From Siminovitchia sp047228825 (GTDB taxonomy: Bacteria > Bacillota > Bacilli > Bacillales > Bacillaceae_C), in contig NZ_JBFEGN010000001.1 of NCBI RefSeq assembly GCF_047228825.1, positions 62,001 to 126,000 of the forward strand: a DNA stretch of 64,000 nucleotides, in the 5' to 3' direction. A program made the position numbers and the translations under genes. A model generated the notes under the pieces. The model saw only the letters and a list, made by a program, of their open reading frames with translations. It was not told the origin of the DNA and searched no databases. Positions 51,293 to 60,122 of this stretch are shown here, one piece after another; position 1 is the first letter of the stretch, and each line of letters begins with the position of its first letter.

Positions 51293-52963
51293 CTATATTT
51301 CCATTATAATCGGCAGGATCATCGGCCTTCTTTTTGTTTGATCAAACAGATATTGATTTAACCTGTCCCGGATTTCCTGCTTGATGCCCGCCCAGTCGAA
51401 AGAACCTTCTGCGACCGCCTGTTCAACGATTTTTCGCACGATCTTTGTCGATTCTTCGATTAATGTTTCAGATTCCCTGACATATACGAATCCGCGTGAA
51501 ATAATTTCCGGTCCCGATGCTATTCGTTTATGTTTCTTGTCCAAAGTGACAACGACCGTAAAAATCCCGTCCTGGGATAACAATTTCCGGTCGCGAAGCA
51601 CAATGTTTCCGACATCCCCTACGCCAATGCCGTCAATGAGCACATTTCCGGCAGCGACTCTGCCACCCGGCCCCATTATCCCGTCTTTGTATTCAATGAC
51701 TTCCCCGTTGGCCGGTATAAATATGTGGTCCCTGGGCAAGCCCGTTTCTTCCGCGAGCTTCGCATGAGAAAAAAGCATGCGGTATTCTCCTTGAATCGGG
51801 ATAAAATACTTGGGCTTCATCAAATTGAGCATCAATTTTAAATCTTCCTGGCTGCCATGGCCCGAGACGTGTATTTTTCGATATGGCGCATTGACGACAG
51901 CACCCGCACGGTAAAGAAGGTCGATCGTCCTGAACATAAATGTCTCCAGTCCAGGCGATGGGGTTGCCGTAATTAATACGGTGTCACCCTTTTTAATGTT
52001 TACATGGTTATGATTTTGTCTTGCCATTTTTTGAAGTGCTTCAAACGGTTCTCCCATCGTTCCGGTTGATATAATGACGATTTCATTGTCATCATGTTTG
52101 CCAATATCGTTGATCGGAATAATTAAATCAGCGCTGGCAAGGGATAAATAGTTTAATTTGAGCGCTATTTCAAAACTGCGTTCAATGCTCTTGCCTACAA
52201 TTGCCACTTTCCGTCCATTTTCAAAAGCTGCATCAAGCGCCTGCTGGATCCGGATAAAATTCGATGCGAAACAAGCGACAATGATTCTTCCGGCAGCCGA
52301 ATGGAAAATGGCCGACAACTCTCTTTCGGTAACTGCCTCTGACGTCGTAAAGCCGGGGTTTTCCGCTTCCGTGCTGTCTGATAAAAGACACAACACCCCG
52401 GACTCCCCAATACTGGCCATTTTTCCGATTTCCGATCTGTAAAGGCCAGTTGCTGCCTGGTCAAATTTAAAGTCACCCGTATGGACAATTTTGCCTTCCG
52501 ATGTGTGAATGCAAATGCCTACAGAATCCGGAATGCTGTGTGTCGTGTGAAAAAATGTAATAACCGCCCGGTCAAATTTCAGCCTGGAGCCGGACTTTAT
52601 CGTATGGAACCTGGCGCCCGATTTAATGCCGAATTCCCTCATTTTTTCCTTCGCAAGCGCAATCGTCAATTTCGTTCCAAATACGGGAACATTGATTTTT
52701 TGGATTATATATGGAAGCGCCCCGATGGCGTCTTCATGGCCGTGCGTTAAAAATATTCCTTTAATCCGCTCTTTTTGTTCTTCCAGCCATGTCGTCTCTG
52801 GAATGACAATATCGATGCCGAGCATTTCGTTTTCCGGAAACATGAGGCCGGCATCGATAACGAAAATTTCCGTATCCACCTCGACGACATACATGTTTTT
52901 CCCGATCTCGCCTACACCTCCAAGCGGGATAATTTTAATACTTTCGTTTTTTATTTTAGTCAA
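51293..52963 (-). CDS. rnjB: Ribonuclease J2
   Basis: The 556-residue beta-CASP metallo-beta-lactamase RNase matches B. subtilis RNase J2 (MTKIKNESIKIIPLGGVGEI, DAGLMFPENEMLGIDIVIPE, KFDQAATGLYRSEIGKMA, HVSGHGSQEDLKLMLNLMKP). The metal motif reads FLTHGHEDAIGALPY: the usual HxHxDH has lost its last His (HGHEDA). Reduced activity is also the case for J2, which acts mainly with J1. The start is taken as TTG 52963 because an upstream ATG (52981) contains GGGAGGA, which is the ribosome site itself. Confidence 0.93.
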   Translation of the reverse strand: MTKIKNESIKIIPLGGVGEIGKNMYVVEVDTEIFVIDAGLMFPENEMLGIDIVIPETTWLEEQKERIKGIFLTHGHEDAIGALPYIIQKINVPVFGTKLTIALAKEKMREFGIKSGARFHTIKSGSRLKFDRAVITFFHTTHSIPDSVGICIHTSEGKIVHTGDFKFDQAATGLYRSEIGKMASIGESGVLCLLSDSTEAENPGFTTSEAVTERELSAIFHSAAGRIIVACFASNFIRIQQALDAAFENGRKVAIVGKSIERSFEIALKLNYLSLASADLIIPINDIGKHDDNEIVIISTGTMGEPFEALQKMARQNHNHVNIKKGDTVLITATPSPGLETFMFRTIDLLYRAGAVVNAPYRKIHVSGHGSQEDLKLMLNLMKPKYFIPIQGEYRMLFSHAKLAEETGLPRDHIFIPANGEVIEYKDGIMGPGGRVAAGNVLIDGIGVGDVGNIVLRDRKLLSQDGIFTVVVTLDKKHKRIASGPEIISRGFVYVRESETLIEESTKIVRKIVEQAVAEGSFDWAGIKQEIRDRLNQYLFDQTKRRPMILPIIMEI

Positions 52964-53147
52964 TATATTTCTTCCTCCCATATGTTAATTCCCGATCAAA
53001 TAAAATCAGTTATGTTTTATTATACTTGAATGGCATTTCCATCTTCAACCGTTATCAAAGGGGGAACATTTTGTCAGTGTCCTCCAACAAGCAAATATGG
53101 ACAGTCTATGATACAATTTTATTAAAATGTTTTTAAGGGGGGTCATG

Positions 53148-54614
53148 ATGTACAAGGACACTCTTTTCCATGAACTTGAAATGTACCGTTCTTTTATCCA
53201 ATATTCGGATATCCTGTTTTCCCGCCATTCTTTGGATGGCTCTTTTACATACGTGTCACCGACCTCCGTTTCCCTGCTTGGCTATAAACAGGAGGAGTTA
53301 TTCAATGTTCCGCTTTTTGAATTGACGCATCCTGCGGACAAATACAAAGTGGAAAACTCTTTTGCAAATAATATACATAAAAAAATTTATTATCGCTTTC
53401 GGAAAAAAGAAGGGGATTATATATGGCTGGAAACAGCGATCATTCCCTTTCTTGATGGGGATAAACCAAAGCAGATATCTTGTATTTCCAGGGATGTCAC
53501 ATGTCAAATAGCCGCAAAGGACCAATTGGAGGAAAATAAAGAAACTTATCGCCTTCTCGTAGAAAATTTTCAAGATACAGTTGGCATTATTACAAAGCGC
53601 GGACAAATCATTTACATTAATGATACAGGGAAAAAATTGTTTGGTGTAACCGGAAAAGAGGAGCTGATCGGAAAGTCCGTATTTGACTTTCTCCCGAAAG
53701 AATCGTATTCAATTTTTCAAAAACAATTGCTGAAAACGGATTCGGGGGATACGTTTGAGATAAAAATCTCCCGCCATGATCAGCAATTGAAACATGTCCA
53801 AGTCAAATTAATTCCTACAAAATTTAAGGAACATCATTCCTATCAAATTTTAATACGTGACATGACGGAACAAAAAAAGGCAGAAGAAATCATGCAGAGG
53901 ACTGAAAAACTTTCGGTTGTAGGCCAGCTTGCAGCCGGAATAGCCCATGAAATCCGAAATCCGCTTACCGTCATAAAAGGATTTGCTCAATTATTGAGCC
54001 AAGAAGAAGATAACGATTACCTGGATGTTGTTTTGGATGAATTAGAGCGGATAGAAGATATCGTCAGTGATTTGCTCATCTTGGCCAAACCCCAGCCTTC
54101 CCGATTGGAGAACCTTGATATAAGCCAACTGCTTTCAAGCACGATTGATCTGTTTAAATCGGAAGCCATCCTCCATAACGTGGAAATCATACCGAGCTTT
54201 GAACTTTCAAATCCATGGATACAGGGTGAACCGGATAAACTGAAGCAAGTATATATCAATATTATCAAAAATGCGATCGAGGCAATGCCAAAGACAGGCG
54301 GGAAAATTTTTGTTACGGCACAAAATTTGAGTTACAATAAAATATTAACAAGGGTGAAAGATACGGGAGTGGGCATTCCGAAGGAAAGAATCCCCAATTT
54401 GGGAGAACCTTTTTACAGTACAAAGGAAAAAGGAACAGGCCTTGGCCTGATGATTTGCAACCGGATCATTAAAAATCATGGCGGAACGATCAAAATTGAC
54501 AGCGAACTGAACAAAGGAACAACAATCAACATCATCATTCCTACAGCAGATATCACGCAGAAGAAACTGGATCAGGAGGACCCGACTCTTAAACCGGATA
54601 AAGATGAACAATAA
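53148..54614 (+). CDS. Soluble PAS-PAS sensor histidine kinase, sporulation-kinase type
   Basis: The 488-residue protein has no membrane helix. Two PAS domains (about residues 15-125 and 130-243) precede a HisKA domain with the phospho-acceptor His267 in LAAGIAHEIRNPLTVIKGFA. The ATPase motifs are QVYINIIKNAIEAMP (N box), VKDTGVGIPKERI (G1), FYSTKEKGTGLGLMICNRII (G2). The H box fits the KinA-KinE group that feeds the Spo0A phosphorelay. It is the only long plus-strand gene in this half of the window, between dapA and rnjB, where B. subtilis has no kinase. GGGGGG lies just before two ATGs; I used the second. Confidence 0.88.
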   Translation: MYKDTLFHELEMYRSFIQYSDILFSRHSLDGSFTYVSPTSVSLLGYKQEELFNVPLFELTHPADKYKVENSFANNIHKKIYYRFRKKEGDYIWLETAIIPFLDGDKPKQISCISRDVTCQIAAKDQLEENKETYRLLVENFQDTVGIITKRGQIIYINDTGKKLFGVTGKEELIGKSVFDFLPKESYSIFQKQLLKTDSGDTFEIKISRHDQQLKHVQVKLIPTKFKEHHSYQILIRDMTEQKKAEEIMQRTEKLSVVGQLAAGIAHEIRNPLTVIKGFAQLLSQEEDNDYLDVVLDELERIEDIVSDLLILAKPQPSRLENLDISQLLSSTIDLFKSEAILHNVEIIPSFELSNPWIQGEPDKLKQVYINIIKNAIEAMPKTGGKIFVTAQNLSYNKILTRVKDTGVGIPKERIPNLGEPFYSTKEKGTGLGLMICNRIIKNHGGTIKIDSELNKGTTINIIIPTADITQKKLDQEDPTLKPDKDEQ

Positions 54615-54684
54615 TCAGAAGCCGGAAGCCGGAATTGGCCTAAATTGCGAAAGATCCAATTCAGGCTTTCCCAACTATATAAAA

Positions 54685-54704
54685 ATCCCCCTTTTATGGG
54701 GGAT
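54685..54704. terminator. Bidirectional terminator between the kinase gene and dapA
   Basis: ATCCCCC TTTTAT GGGGGAT with TTTTTATA on the minus strand after dapA; the kinase converges on it. Confidence 0.85.
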
Positions 54705-55591
54705 TAACTTTTGTTTACTTTTACTGCTTTCAACAGCGCCTGCAAATTCAATCGTTCTTCCTCCGTAAGCGGGACGAGCGGAAGACGGACGGACCCCGCA
54801 TCAAATCCGGATAGCTGCAAAGCGGTTTTAACCGGGGTTGGACTGGGCGCATGAAACAGGCCCCGCATTAGCGGCAGCAACCGCTGGTGAAGAAGTGCGG
54901 CATTTGCATGGTCCCCATTTAAAAAGTACCGGACCATTTCCTGTATTTCATTCCCGATGACATGAGCAGCCACCGATACAACGCCAATACCGCCAATCGA
55001 TAACACAGGCAGTGTAAAAGCGTCGTCCCCGCTGTACAGTAAAAAGTCGTCATCCGTTTCGGCAATAATTTTTGTCATCGCATCCAGATCTCCGCTTGCT
55101 TCCTTAACAGCCACAATGTTGTCTATTTTTGACAATTCAATGATTGTTTCGGGATGAATATTGACGGCTGATCTTCCCGGAATGTTGTATAACATGACAG
55201 GCAGTGACGTCGCCTTCGCAATCGCGGCAAAATGCTCATATAATCCGGCCTGGTTCGGCTTATTATAATACGGGGCTACCAGCATGATGGCATCGACGCC
55301 CATTTCTTCCGCACGCTTCGTAAGTTCGATTGACTGATACGTATTATTTCCGCCCGTACCTGCAATGACAGGGATCCGGCCATCAGCAGCACGTACAGTA
55401 TGGTCAAAAAGGGCGAGCTTTTCTTCCGTTGTCAGCGTCGGGGATTCCCCTGTCGTCCCCGCTACAACCAGGGAGTCCGTTCCGTTGTTGATCAGGTGGT
55501 CGACAAGCTTGATTGTTTTCTTGAAATCTATATTGCCTTTGTTGTCAAATGGGGTTACCATCGCTGTTGAAACTCTGCCAAATCGAGCCAT
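54704..55591 (-). CDS. dapA: 4-hydroxy-tetrahydrodipicolinate synthase
   Basis: The 295-residue aldolase-family enzyme condenses aspartate semialdehyde with pyruvate, the first step of the lysine branch. It shows VVAGTTGESPTLTTEEKLAL, the catalytic Tyr in LPVMLYNIPGRSAVNIHPET and the Schiff-base Lys in NIVAVKEASGDLDAM. It closes the asd-dapG-dapA operon, 18 bases after dapG. Its product is also the substrate for dipicolinate synthase DpaAB, encoded just upstream. Confidence 0.97.
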   Translation of the reverse strand: MARFGRVSTAMVTPFDNKGNIDFKKTIKLVDHLINNGTDSLVVAGTTGESPTLTTEEKLALFDHTVRAADGRIPVIAGTGGNNTYQSIELTKRAEEMGVDAIMLVAPYYNKPNQAGLYEHFAAIAKATSLPVMLYNIPGRSAVNIHPETIIELSKIDNIVAVKEASGDLDAMTKIIAETDDDFLLYSGDDAFTLPVLSIGGIGVVSVAAHVIGNEIQEMVRYFLNGDHANAALLHQRLLPLMRGLFHAPSPTPVKTALQLSGFDAGSVRLPLVPLTEEERLNLQALLKAVKVNKS

Positions 55592-55609
55592 TGTTTTTAC
55601 ACCTCAACC

Positions 55610-56842
55610 TTACACATATTCTATTTTTTCTTTTTGCAGTTCAAACACATCATGTAAAGCATTGACGGCATTCGCCAAATCTTTTCCCTCGACAAGGACC
55701 CAAATGGTCGTATGGCTATCAGCAGTTTGAAGAATGCGAATTTCTCTCTCAGCCAATGCGGTCACAATTTTTGCCGTAACTCCCGGAACGCCGGTGATTC
55801 CTGCTCCAACAACCGAAACTTTGGCACAATGACGTTCAACAAATGGTTCGTATCCATGTTGATTCAGCACTTTCACGGCACGGTCAATTGTATGCTCCGG
55901 TACGGTGTAAACCACATCGTTCGGTGAAATATTAATAAAATCGACGCTGATATTTTCATTGGCCATTGCTTTGAAAACTTCAGATTGAAAATGATATTGC
56001 CCTTTTTTGGCAATTACCTTAATCTGGGATATATTTTCGACATGGGCAATACCGGTCACGAGCTGTTCACGGACATCAGGCATGTTGTTTTTCCGGTCTA
56101 GCGTTGTAACAAGCGTGCCTGGAGACTCCGAATAGGTTGAACGGATCCGCAAAGGTATTTTGGCCTGCATGGCAATTTCAACAGCACGCGGGTGAATGAC
56201 TTTCGCCCCTTGGTAGGCCATGTTGCATACTTCGTTGTAAGTGACAACCGGAAGCGGACGGGCTGTTTTGACGATCCTCGGATCTGCTGTCATCATTCCC
56301 TCTACATCTGTAAAGATATCAATGTATTCGGCATGAAGCGCTGCCCCAAGGGCTGCGGCAGACGTGTCGCTGCCTCCGCGGCCAATCGTGGTGATATCCC
56401 CGTTTTCGGCTGCGCCTTGGAAGCCGGCGACGACAACCGCATCATTGGCTTTTAATTCCTCGATCAGGCGATCGCACTTCATTTTTATTATTTTGGCATT
56501 TGTATAGTCACGGTTTGTAACAAACCCGGCCTGCGCACCGGAAAAAGCGGCAGCCCGAACGCCGTTTTTCTTCAGCATATGCGTAAAAACGACGCTGGAA
56601 ATGGTTTCCCCGCATGACATGAGCATATCTTGCTCTCTGTTGGACAGCATAGTTTTCTTGCCTCCAATCAGGTCGAGCAATGTATCCGTCGCATATGGAT
56701 CTCCCTTGCGGCCCATTGCGGATACGACAACAACCACCTTATATCCATTATTGATGGCGTTTATGATATGTTTTTTTGCATGTTCACGCGTTTCACTATT
56801 TCTGACAGATGTACCGCCAAACTTTTGGATAATTACCTTCAT
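55610..56842 (-). CDS. dapG: Aspartate kinase I (diaminopimelate-sensitive type)
   Basis: The 410-residue kinase begins MKVIIQKFGGTSVRNSETRE, has GRGGSDTSAAALGAALHAEY and two C-terminal ACT domains (VSVVGAGITGVPGVTAKIVT). It phosphorylates aspartate for the lysine, threonine and methionine pathway. By position in asd-dapG-dapA it is the DapG isozyme, which in B. subtilis is inhibited by meso-diaminopimelate. It follows asd by 13 bases. Confidence 0.96.
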   Translation of the reverse strand: MKVIIQKFGGTSVRNSETREHAKKHIINAINNGYKVVVVVSAMGRKGDPYATDTLLDLIGGKKTMLSNREQDMLMSCGETISSVVFTHMLKKNGVRAAAFSGAQAGFVTNRDYTNAKIIKMKCDRLIEELKANDAVVVAGFQGAAENGDITTIGRGGSDTSAAALGAALHAEYIDIFTDVEGMMTADPRIVKTARPLPVVTYNEVCNMAYQGAKVIHPRAVEIAMQAKIPLRIRSTYSESPGTLVTTLDRKNNMPDVREQLVTGIAHVENISQIKVIAKKGQYHFQSEVFKAMANENISVDFINISPNDVVYTVPEHTIDRAVKVLNQHGYEPFVERHCAKVSVVGAGITGVPGVTAKIVTALAEREIRILQTADSHTTIWVLVEGKDLANAVNALHDVFELQKEKIEYV

Positions 56843-56855
56843 GATAACACCCCGA

Positions 56856-57923
56856 TTATAAACTATGCTGTGGAGCGTTGACTAAACCCAATTTGACCAG
56901 GCTTTCCGCAATCTGCACCGTGTTTAGAGCAGCTCCTTTTAGTAGATTATCAGAAACGATCCACATATGGAAACCATTTTTTTCATCAAGATCCCGGCGA
57001 ATTCTTCCGACGAAGACATCGTCTTTGCCGGCTGCCGTCGCCGGCATTGGATATAATTGTTCTTTCGGGTCATCTTGAACAGTGATCCCCGGAGCATCTT
57101 GAAGGACCGCTTTTATATCATCGTCAGTTACACCATTTTGTCCTACTTCAATATAAACAGACTCGGAATGCCCGGTTTCAACAGGAAGACGGACACATGT
57201 AGCCGCCACTTTCAAGTCGGGCATGCCCATAATTTTTTTCGTTTCATTGATCATTTTCATTTCTTCAAACGTATAGCCGTTGTCTGTAAACCTGTCAATT
57301 TGCGGGATGACGTTAAAGGCGATTTGATAATGCTTTTCTTCGTTCCCAACCGGCAAAATTTGCGGTTTGAAATTCTCTTCATCAAGAATCGCTTTGGATT
57401 GTTGATTCAATTCCCTGATTGCGGCTGCTCCTGCTCCGGATACAGCCTGGTACGTAGATACAATCACTTTCTTTAAGCCAAACGCTTTTCTGATCGGCTC
57501 AAGGGCTGCAACCATTTGAATCGTGGAGCAGTTGGGGTTTGCAATGATCCCCTGGTGGTTATTCAATGCTGCTTCGTTTACTTCCGGTACAACGAGAGGC
57601 ACTTCCGGATCCATGCGGAACGCGCTTGTATTGTCAATCACGACCGCTCCCCGTTTTACGGCTTCTTTGGCAAATTTTTGCGAGACGCTGCCGCCTGCGC
57701 TGAACAAAGCAATATCCACCCCTTCAAATGATTCGGGAACCGCTTCTGCCACAGTGATGGTTTCCCCTTTAAATGAAACTTGCTTGCCTGCCGAACGCGC
57801 CGAGGAAAGCAAAGTTAATTTGCGAATAGGAAAGTTCCTTTTTTCAAGAGTTTGGATAATTTGTTGACCAACCGCTCCTGTCGCACCCATGACAGCGACA
57901 TGATAGCCTGCACAATTTGACAT
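56856..57923 (-). CDS. asd: Aspartate-semialdehyde dehydrogenase
   Basis: The 355-residue enzyme reduces aspartyl phosphate. The NADP-binding AVMGATGAVGQQIIQTLEKR, the catalytic Cys in IIANPNCSTIQMVAALEPI and the substrate-binding RLPVETGHSESVYIE are visible. It is the first gene of asd-dapG-dapA. GGGAGGAGAG precedes the ATG. Upstream, TGGTAAAAT could be an extended -10; I see no lysine riboswitch. Confidence 0.97.
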   Translation of the reverse strand: MSNCAGYHVAVMGATGAVGQQIIQTLEKRNFPIRKLTLLSSARSAGKQVSFKGETITVAEAVPESFEGVDIALFSAGGSVSQKFAKEAVKRGAVVIDNTSAFRMDPEVPLVVPEVNEAALNNHQGIIANPNCSTIQMVAALEPIRKAFGLKKVIVSTYQAVSGAGAAAIRELNQQSKAILDEENFKPQILPVGNEEKHYQIAFNVIPQIDRFTDNGYTFEEMKMINETKKIMGMPDLKVAATCVRLPVETGHSESVYIEVGQNGVTDDDIKAVLQDAPGITVQDDPKEQLYPMPATAAGKDDVFVGRIRRDLDEKNGFHMWIVSDNLLKGAALNTVQIAESLVKLGLVNAPQHSL

Positions 57924-58065
57924 GTAAAAACTCTCCTCCCAATCCCAACAACTTTTCTCAAAGACTTTGTTTACAAGGATTTATTCAATAATTATCATTT
58001 TACCACACTTTTAAAAGCTTTTAATAATGTTTTATGGAAAAGTTGCAACGGAACTTGAACGAATA

Positions 58066-58103
58066 AGGGAAAGAGAGTGGGCGTTTTTCATCTCTTTTTC
58101 CCT
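58066..58103 (-). terminator. Probable terminator of dpaAB
   Basis: AGGGAAAGAGA pairs with TCTCTTTTTCCCT, seven bases after the dpaB stop; the T tail is weak. Confidence 0.6.
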
Positions 58104-58109
58104 ATCCAT

Positions 58110-58709
58110 TTAATCACCGTCACGAAAACGTTCAATAATGACCGGCTGAATCTGATGCCCTTCAATCGCCGCTTCCACGGTTTCCGGAAGCATCTCCATG
58201 CGTGCTACCATCGATGTCGGCTTTTTTTCCGGATTATCTTGTCCGTACGGTATAAAATAAATGTGTTTGGCGGCCATCAGCCTCATTAAATTGACACCAT
58301 TTAATCCCAAAGCATCATTGGTCGAAATGCCCAATACAACCGGTCGCCGGTTTCGCAGGGTTGCTTTGGCGGCCATGAGTACGGGGGAATCGGTTAAAGC
58401 ATTGGCAAATTTGCTCAGTGAATTCCCTGTCAGTGGAGCAATTACCATGCAGTCAAGGGGCATTTTCGGACCGAGCGGTTCCGCATCAACGATAGTGTTA
58501 ATCACTTTGCGGCCGGCCAGGCTTTCAATTTTGGCAACCCAGTCCTCCCCCTCTCCGAATTTCGTATCGGTGTTTTTAACCGTGTATGTTATGACCGGAA
58601 TGACTTCCGCGCCCAATTGAACGAGCTTTTCTATTTGCGGCAGTACCGCATCATACGTACAGTGAGAGCCGGTCAATCCAAAACCAATGCGCTTTCCCTT
58701 CAAACTCAT
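58110..58709 (-). CDS. dpaB: Dipicolinate synthase subunit B
   Basis: The 199-residue flavoprotein-fold subunit (MSLKGKRIGFGLTGSHCTYD, DCMVIAPLTGNSLSKFANAL, VLGISTNDALGLNGVNLM) matches SpoVFB. With DpaA it makes dipicolinic acid, which loads the spore core with calcium. ATG 58709 is eight bases after AAAGGAG; the dpaA stop lies two bases before it. It ends before a hairpin that separates the spore operon from asd. Confidence 0.96.
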   Translation of the reverse strand: MSLKGKRIGFGLTGSHCTYDAVLPQIEKLVQLGAEVIPVITYTVKNTDTKFGEGEDWVAKIESLAGRKVINTIVDAEPLGPKMPLDCMVIAPLTGNSLSKFANALTDSPVLMAAKATLRNRRPVVLGISTNDALGLNGVNLMRLMAAKHIYFIPYGQDNPEKKPTSMVARMEMLPETVEAAIEGHQIQPVIIERFRDGD

Positions 58710-58711
58710 TG

Positions 58712-59635
58712 TCACGTCTCCTTTCGGTTTTTTAAGTCCTCGGCCAATAATTTCGAAAGAACATTCGCCAATATATTGCCGGCAGTTTTTGGCGCAACAA
58801 TCCCGGGGAGGCTGGGTGCGAGCAACGCTTTGATGCCCCGTTTTTCCGCATACCTGAAATCTGTGCCTCCGGGTTTTGATGCCAAATCAATAATGAGCGT
58901 GTGTGAAGGCATTTGCGCAATAACTGCAGCATTGACGACAAGGTGGGGGATTGTGTTAATGCAAATGTCAATATTCTTCACTTCATTCCTTAATTCATTT
59001 AAATGGAATGAATCCAATCCCATTTCTGTCGCCCTTGCGAGATCGGCTGTTTTTCTGGCCCCTACCTTGACCTTTGCACCGAGCAAAGAAAACGCCCTGG
59101 CAACACTCATGCCGACCCTCCCCAGTCCCAACACGGCCACCGAAGAGCCATGGATCGTAATCTCCGTGTTTTGGATTGCCATCATAATCGTTCCCTCTAC
59201 GGTTGGAATGGAGTTATAGATGGCCACATCATCCCGTTCAAATAAATTGACAAGCTTTCTGTCAGCATTTTTGGTAATTTGGTTTAAATAATTGTTGCTG
59301 ATCCCCGAATAAACGGTGCAGCGGGAAGGAGTATGGCGCAATACTTGCTCGGTGAGGACAACTTTTTCGTTTGAAAAAATCGTTTCGATTTCACCGTCCA
59401 GGTTTGTTCCCGGGACGGGCAATACGATGGCATCCATTTCCGAAAAATGAATGTCATGCAATTTTTCTTTTACTGCACCCGTAAAGGGCTGATCCAATTG
59501 CTCAAATCCCACCAGGTACACTTTAGCGTCCAGCTCGGTAAGTTTTTTGATAATTTCAAGCTGCCGCGCATCTCCCCCCATGATGACGATTTGCATATCA
59601 GTCAACATTAAGTTTCCATCATCTTCTCTGTCCAT
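58712..59635 (-). CDS. dpaA: Dipicolinate synthase subunit A
   Basis: The 307-residue subunit matches SpoVFA: MQIVIMGGDARQLEIIKKLT at the N terminus, a dinucleotide-binding VAVLGLGRVGMSVARAFSLL and GIKALLAPSLPGIVAPKTAG. I chose ATG 59635 because GGAGG lies eight bases before it; it adds nine residues before the MLTDMQIV start used in B. subtilis, where the ribosome site here is poor. A sigma-K promoter stands directly upstream. Confidence 0.95.
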   Translation of the reverse strand: MDREDDGNLMLTDMQIVIMGGDARQLEIIKKLTELDAKVYLVGFEQLDQPFTGAVKEKLHDIHFSEMDAIVLPVPGTNLDGEIETIFSNEKVVLTEQVLRHTPSRCTVYSGISNNYLNQITKNADRKLVNLFERDDVAIYNSIPTVEGTIMMAIQNTEITIHGSSVAVLGLGRVGMSVARAFSLLGAKVKVGARKTADLARATEMGLDSFHLNELRNEVKNIDICINTIPHLVVNAAVIAQMPSHTLIIDLASKPGGTDFRYAEKRGIKALLAPSLPGIVAPKTAGNILANVLSKLLAEDLKNRKET

Positions 59636-59655
59636 GGTGAATCCCTCCGCTTCCA

Positions 59656-59682
59656 TATTGTATGTTTTACCTGAGCATGAGT
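59656..59682 (-). promoter_or_regulatory. Sigma-K promoter of dpaAB
   Basis: On the minus strand AC (59682-59681), 16 bases, CATACAATA (59664-59656): an exact match to the sigma-K consensus AC-N16-CATANNNTA, 20 bases before the dpaA start. It fits late mother-cell production of dipicolinate. Confidence 0.8.
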
Positions 59683-59792
59683 GCCTGGCATCCCGCCTGT
59701 GCTTATATATTTGGGTAAGATGTCCTTCAATAGAAAAATGCCGGTGAACTCCTTCTGTAATAGAAAGAGACCCGGCACTATATATATATCCG

Positions 59793-60026
59793 TTAAGGTT
59801 CCGGAACTTCCAAAATGATCATATCTGTTCCGATTGTCCGTATGTTTCTCCAGGGAACCCTGATTTCGCCCCCCGATTTTCTCATCCATTTTCCCGTCGG
59901 AATGATTAAGCTATTAATTTCACCGGTGCCGCTGTTGATTTCCAGATCAGTTTGGCCCAGCACTCCCAATCGTTCCGCTTTTTTAAAGTCGACAATTTCC
60001 TTCCCGCCCAGTTCGCTTAACCGCAT
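59793..60026 (-). CDS. ymxH: YlmC/YmxH family PRC-barrel protein
   Basis: The 77-residue protein MRLSELGGKEIVDFKKAERL with EIRVPWRNIRTIGTDMIILE is a single PRC-barrel domain. The family is common in spore formers; YmxH lies between mlpA and spoVFA in B. subtilis as here. Function is unknown. Confidence 0.94.
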   Translation of the reverse strand: MRLSELGGKEIVDFKKAERLGVLGQTDLEINSGTGEINSLIIPTGKWMRKSGGEIRVPWRNIRTIGTDMIILEVPEP

Positions 60027-60122
60027 CTTTCCACCACCCCCAATTGCTCAACGTTATTACAATATATAGCCCGTTCCACTCATTTAGAATTATAAAGTGG
60101 CTCCTACACGAATGTGGGGATA

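Noticed and set aside
57924..58100. Lysine riboswitch before asd-dapG-dapA
   Set aside because: The leader is short and AT-rich and shows none of the conserved L-box structure.
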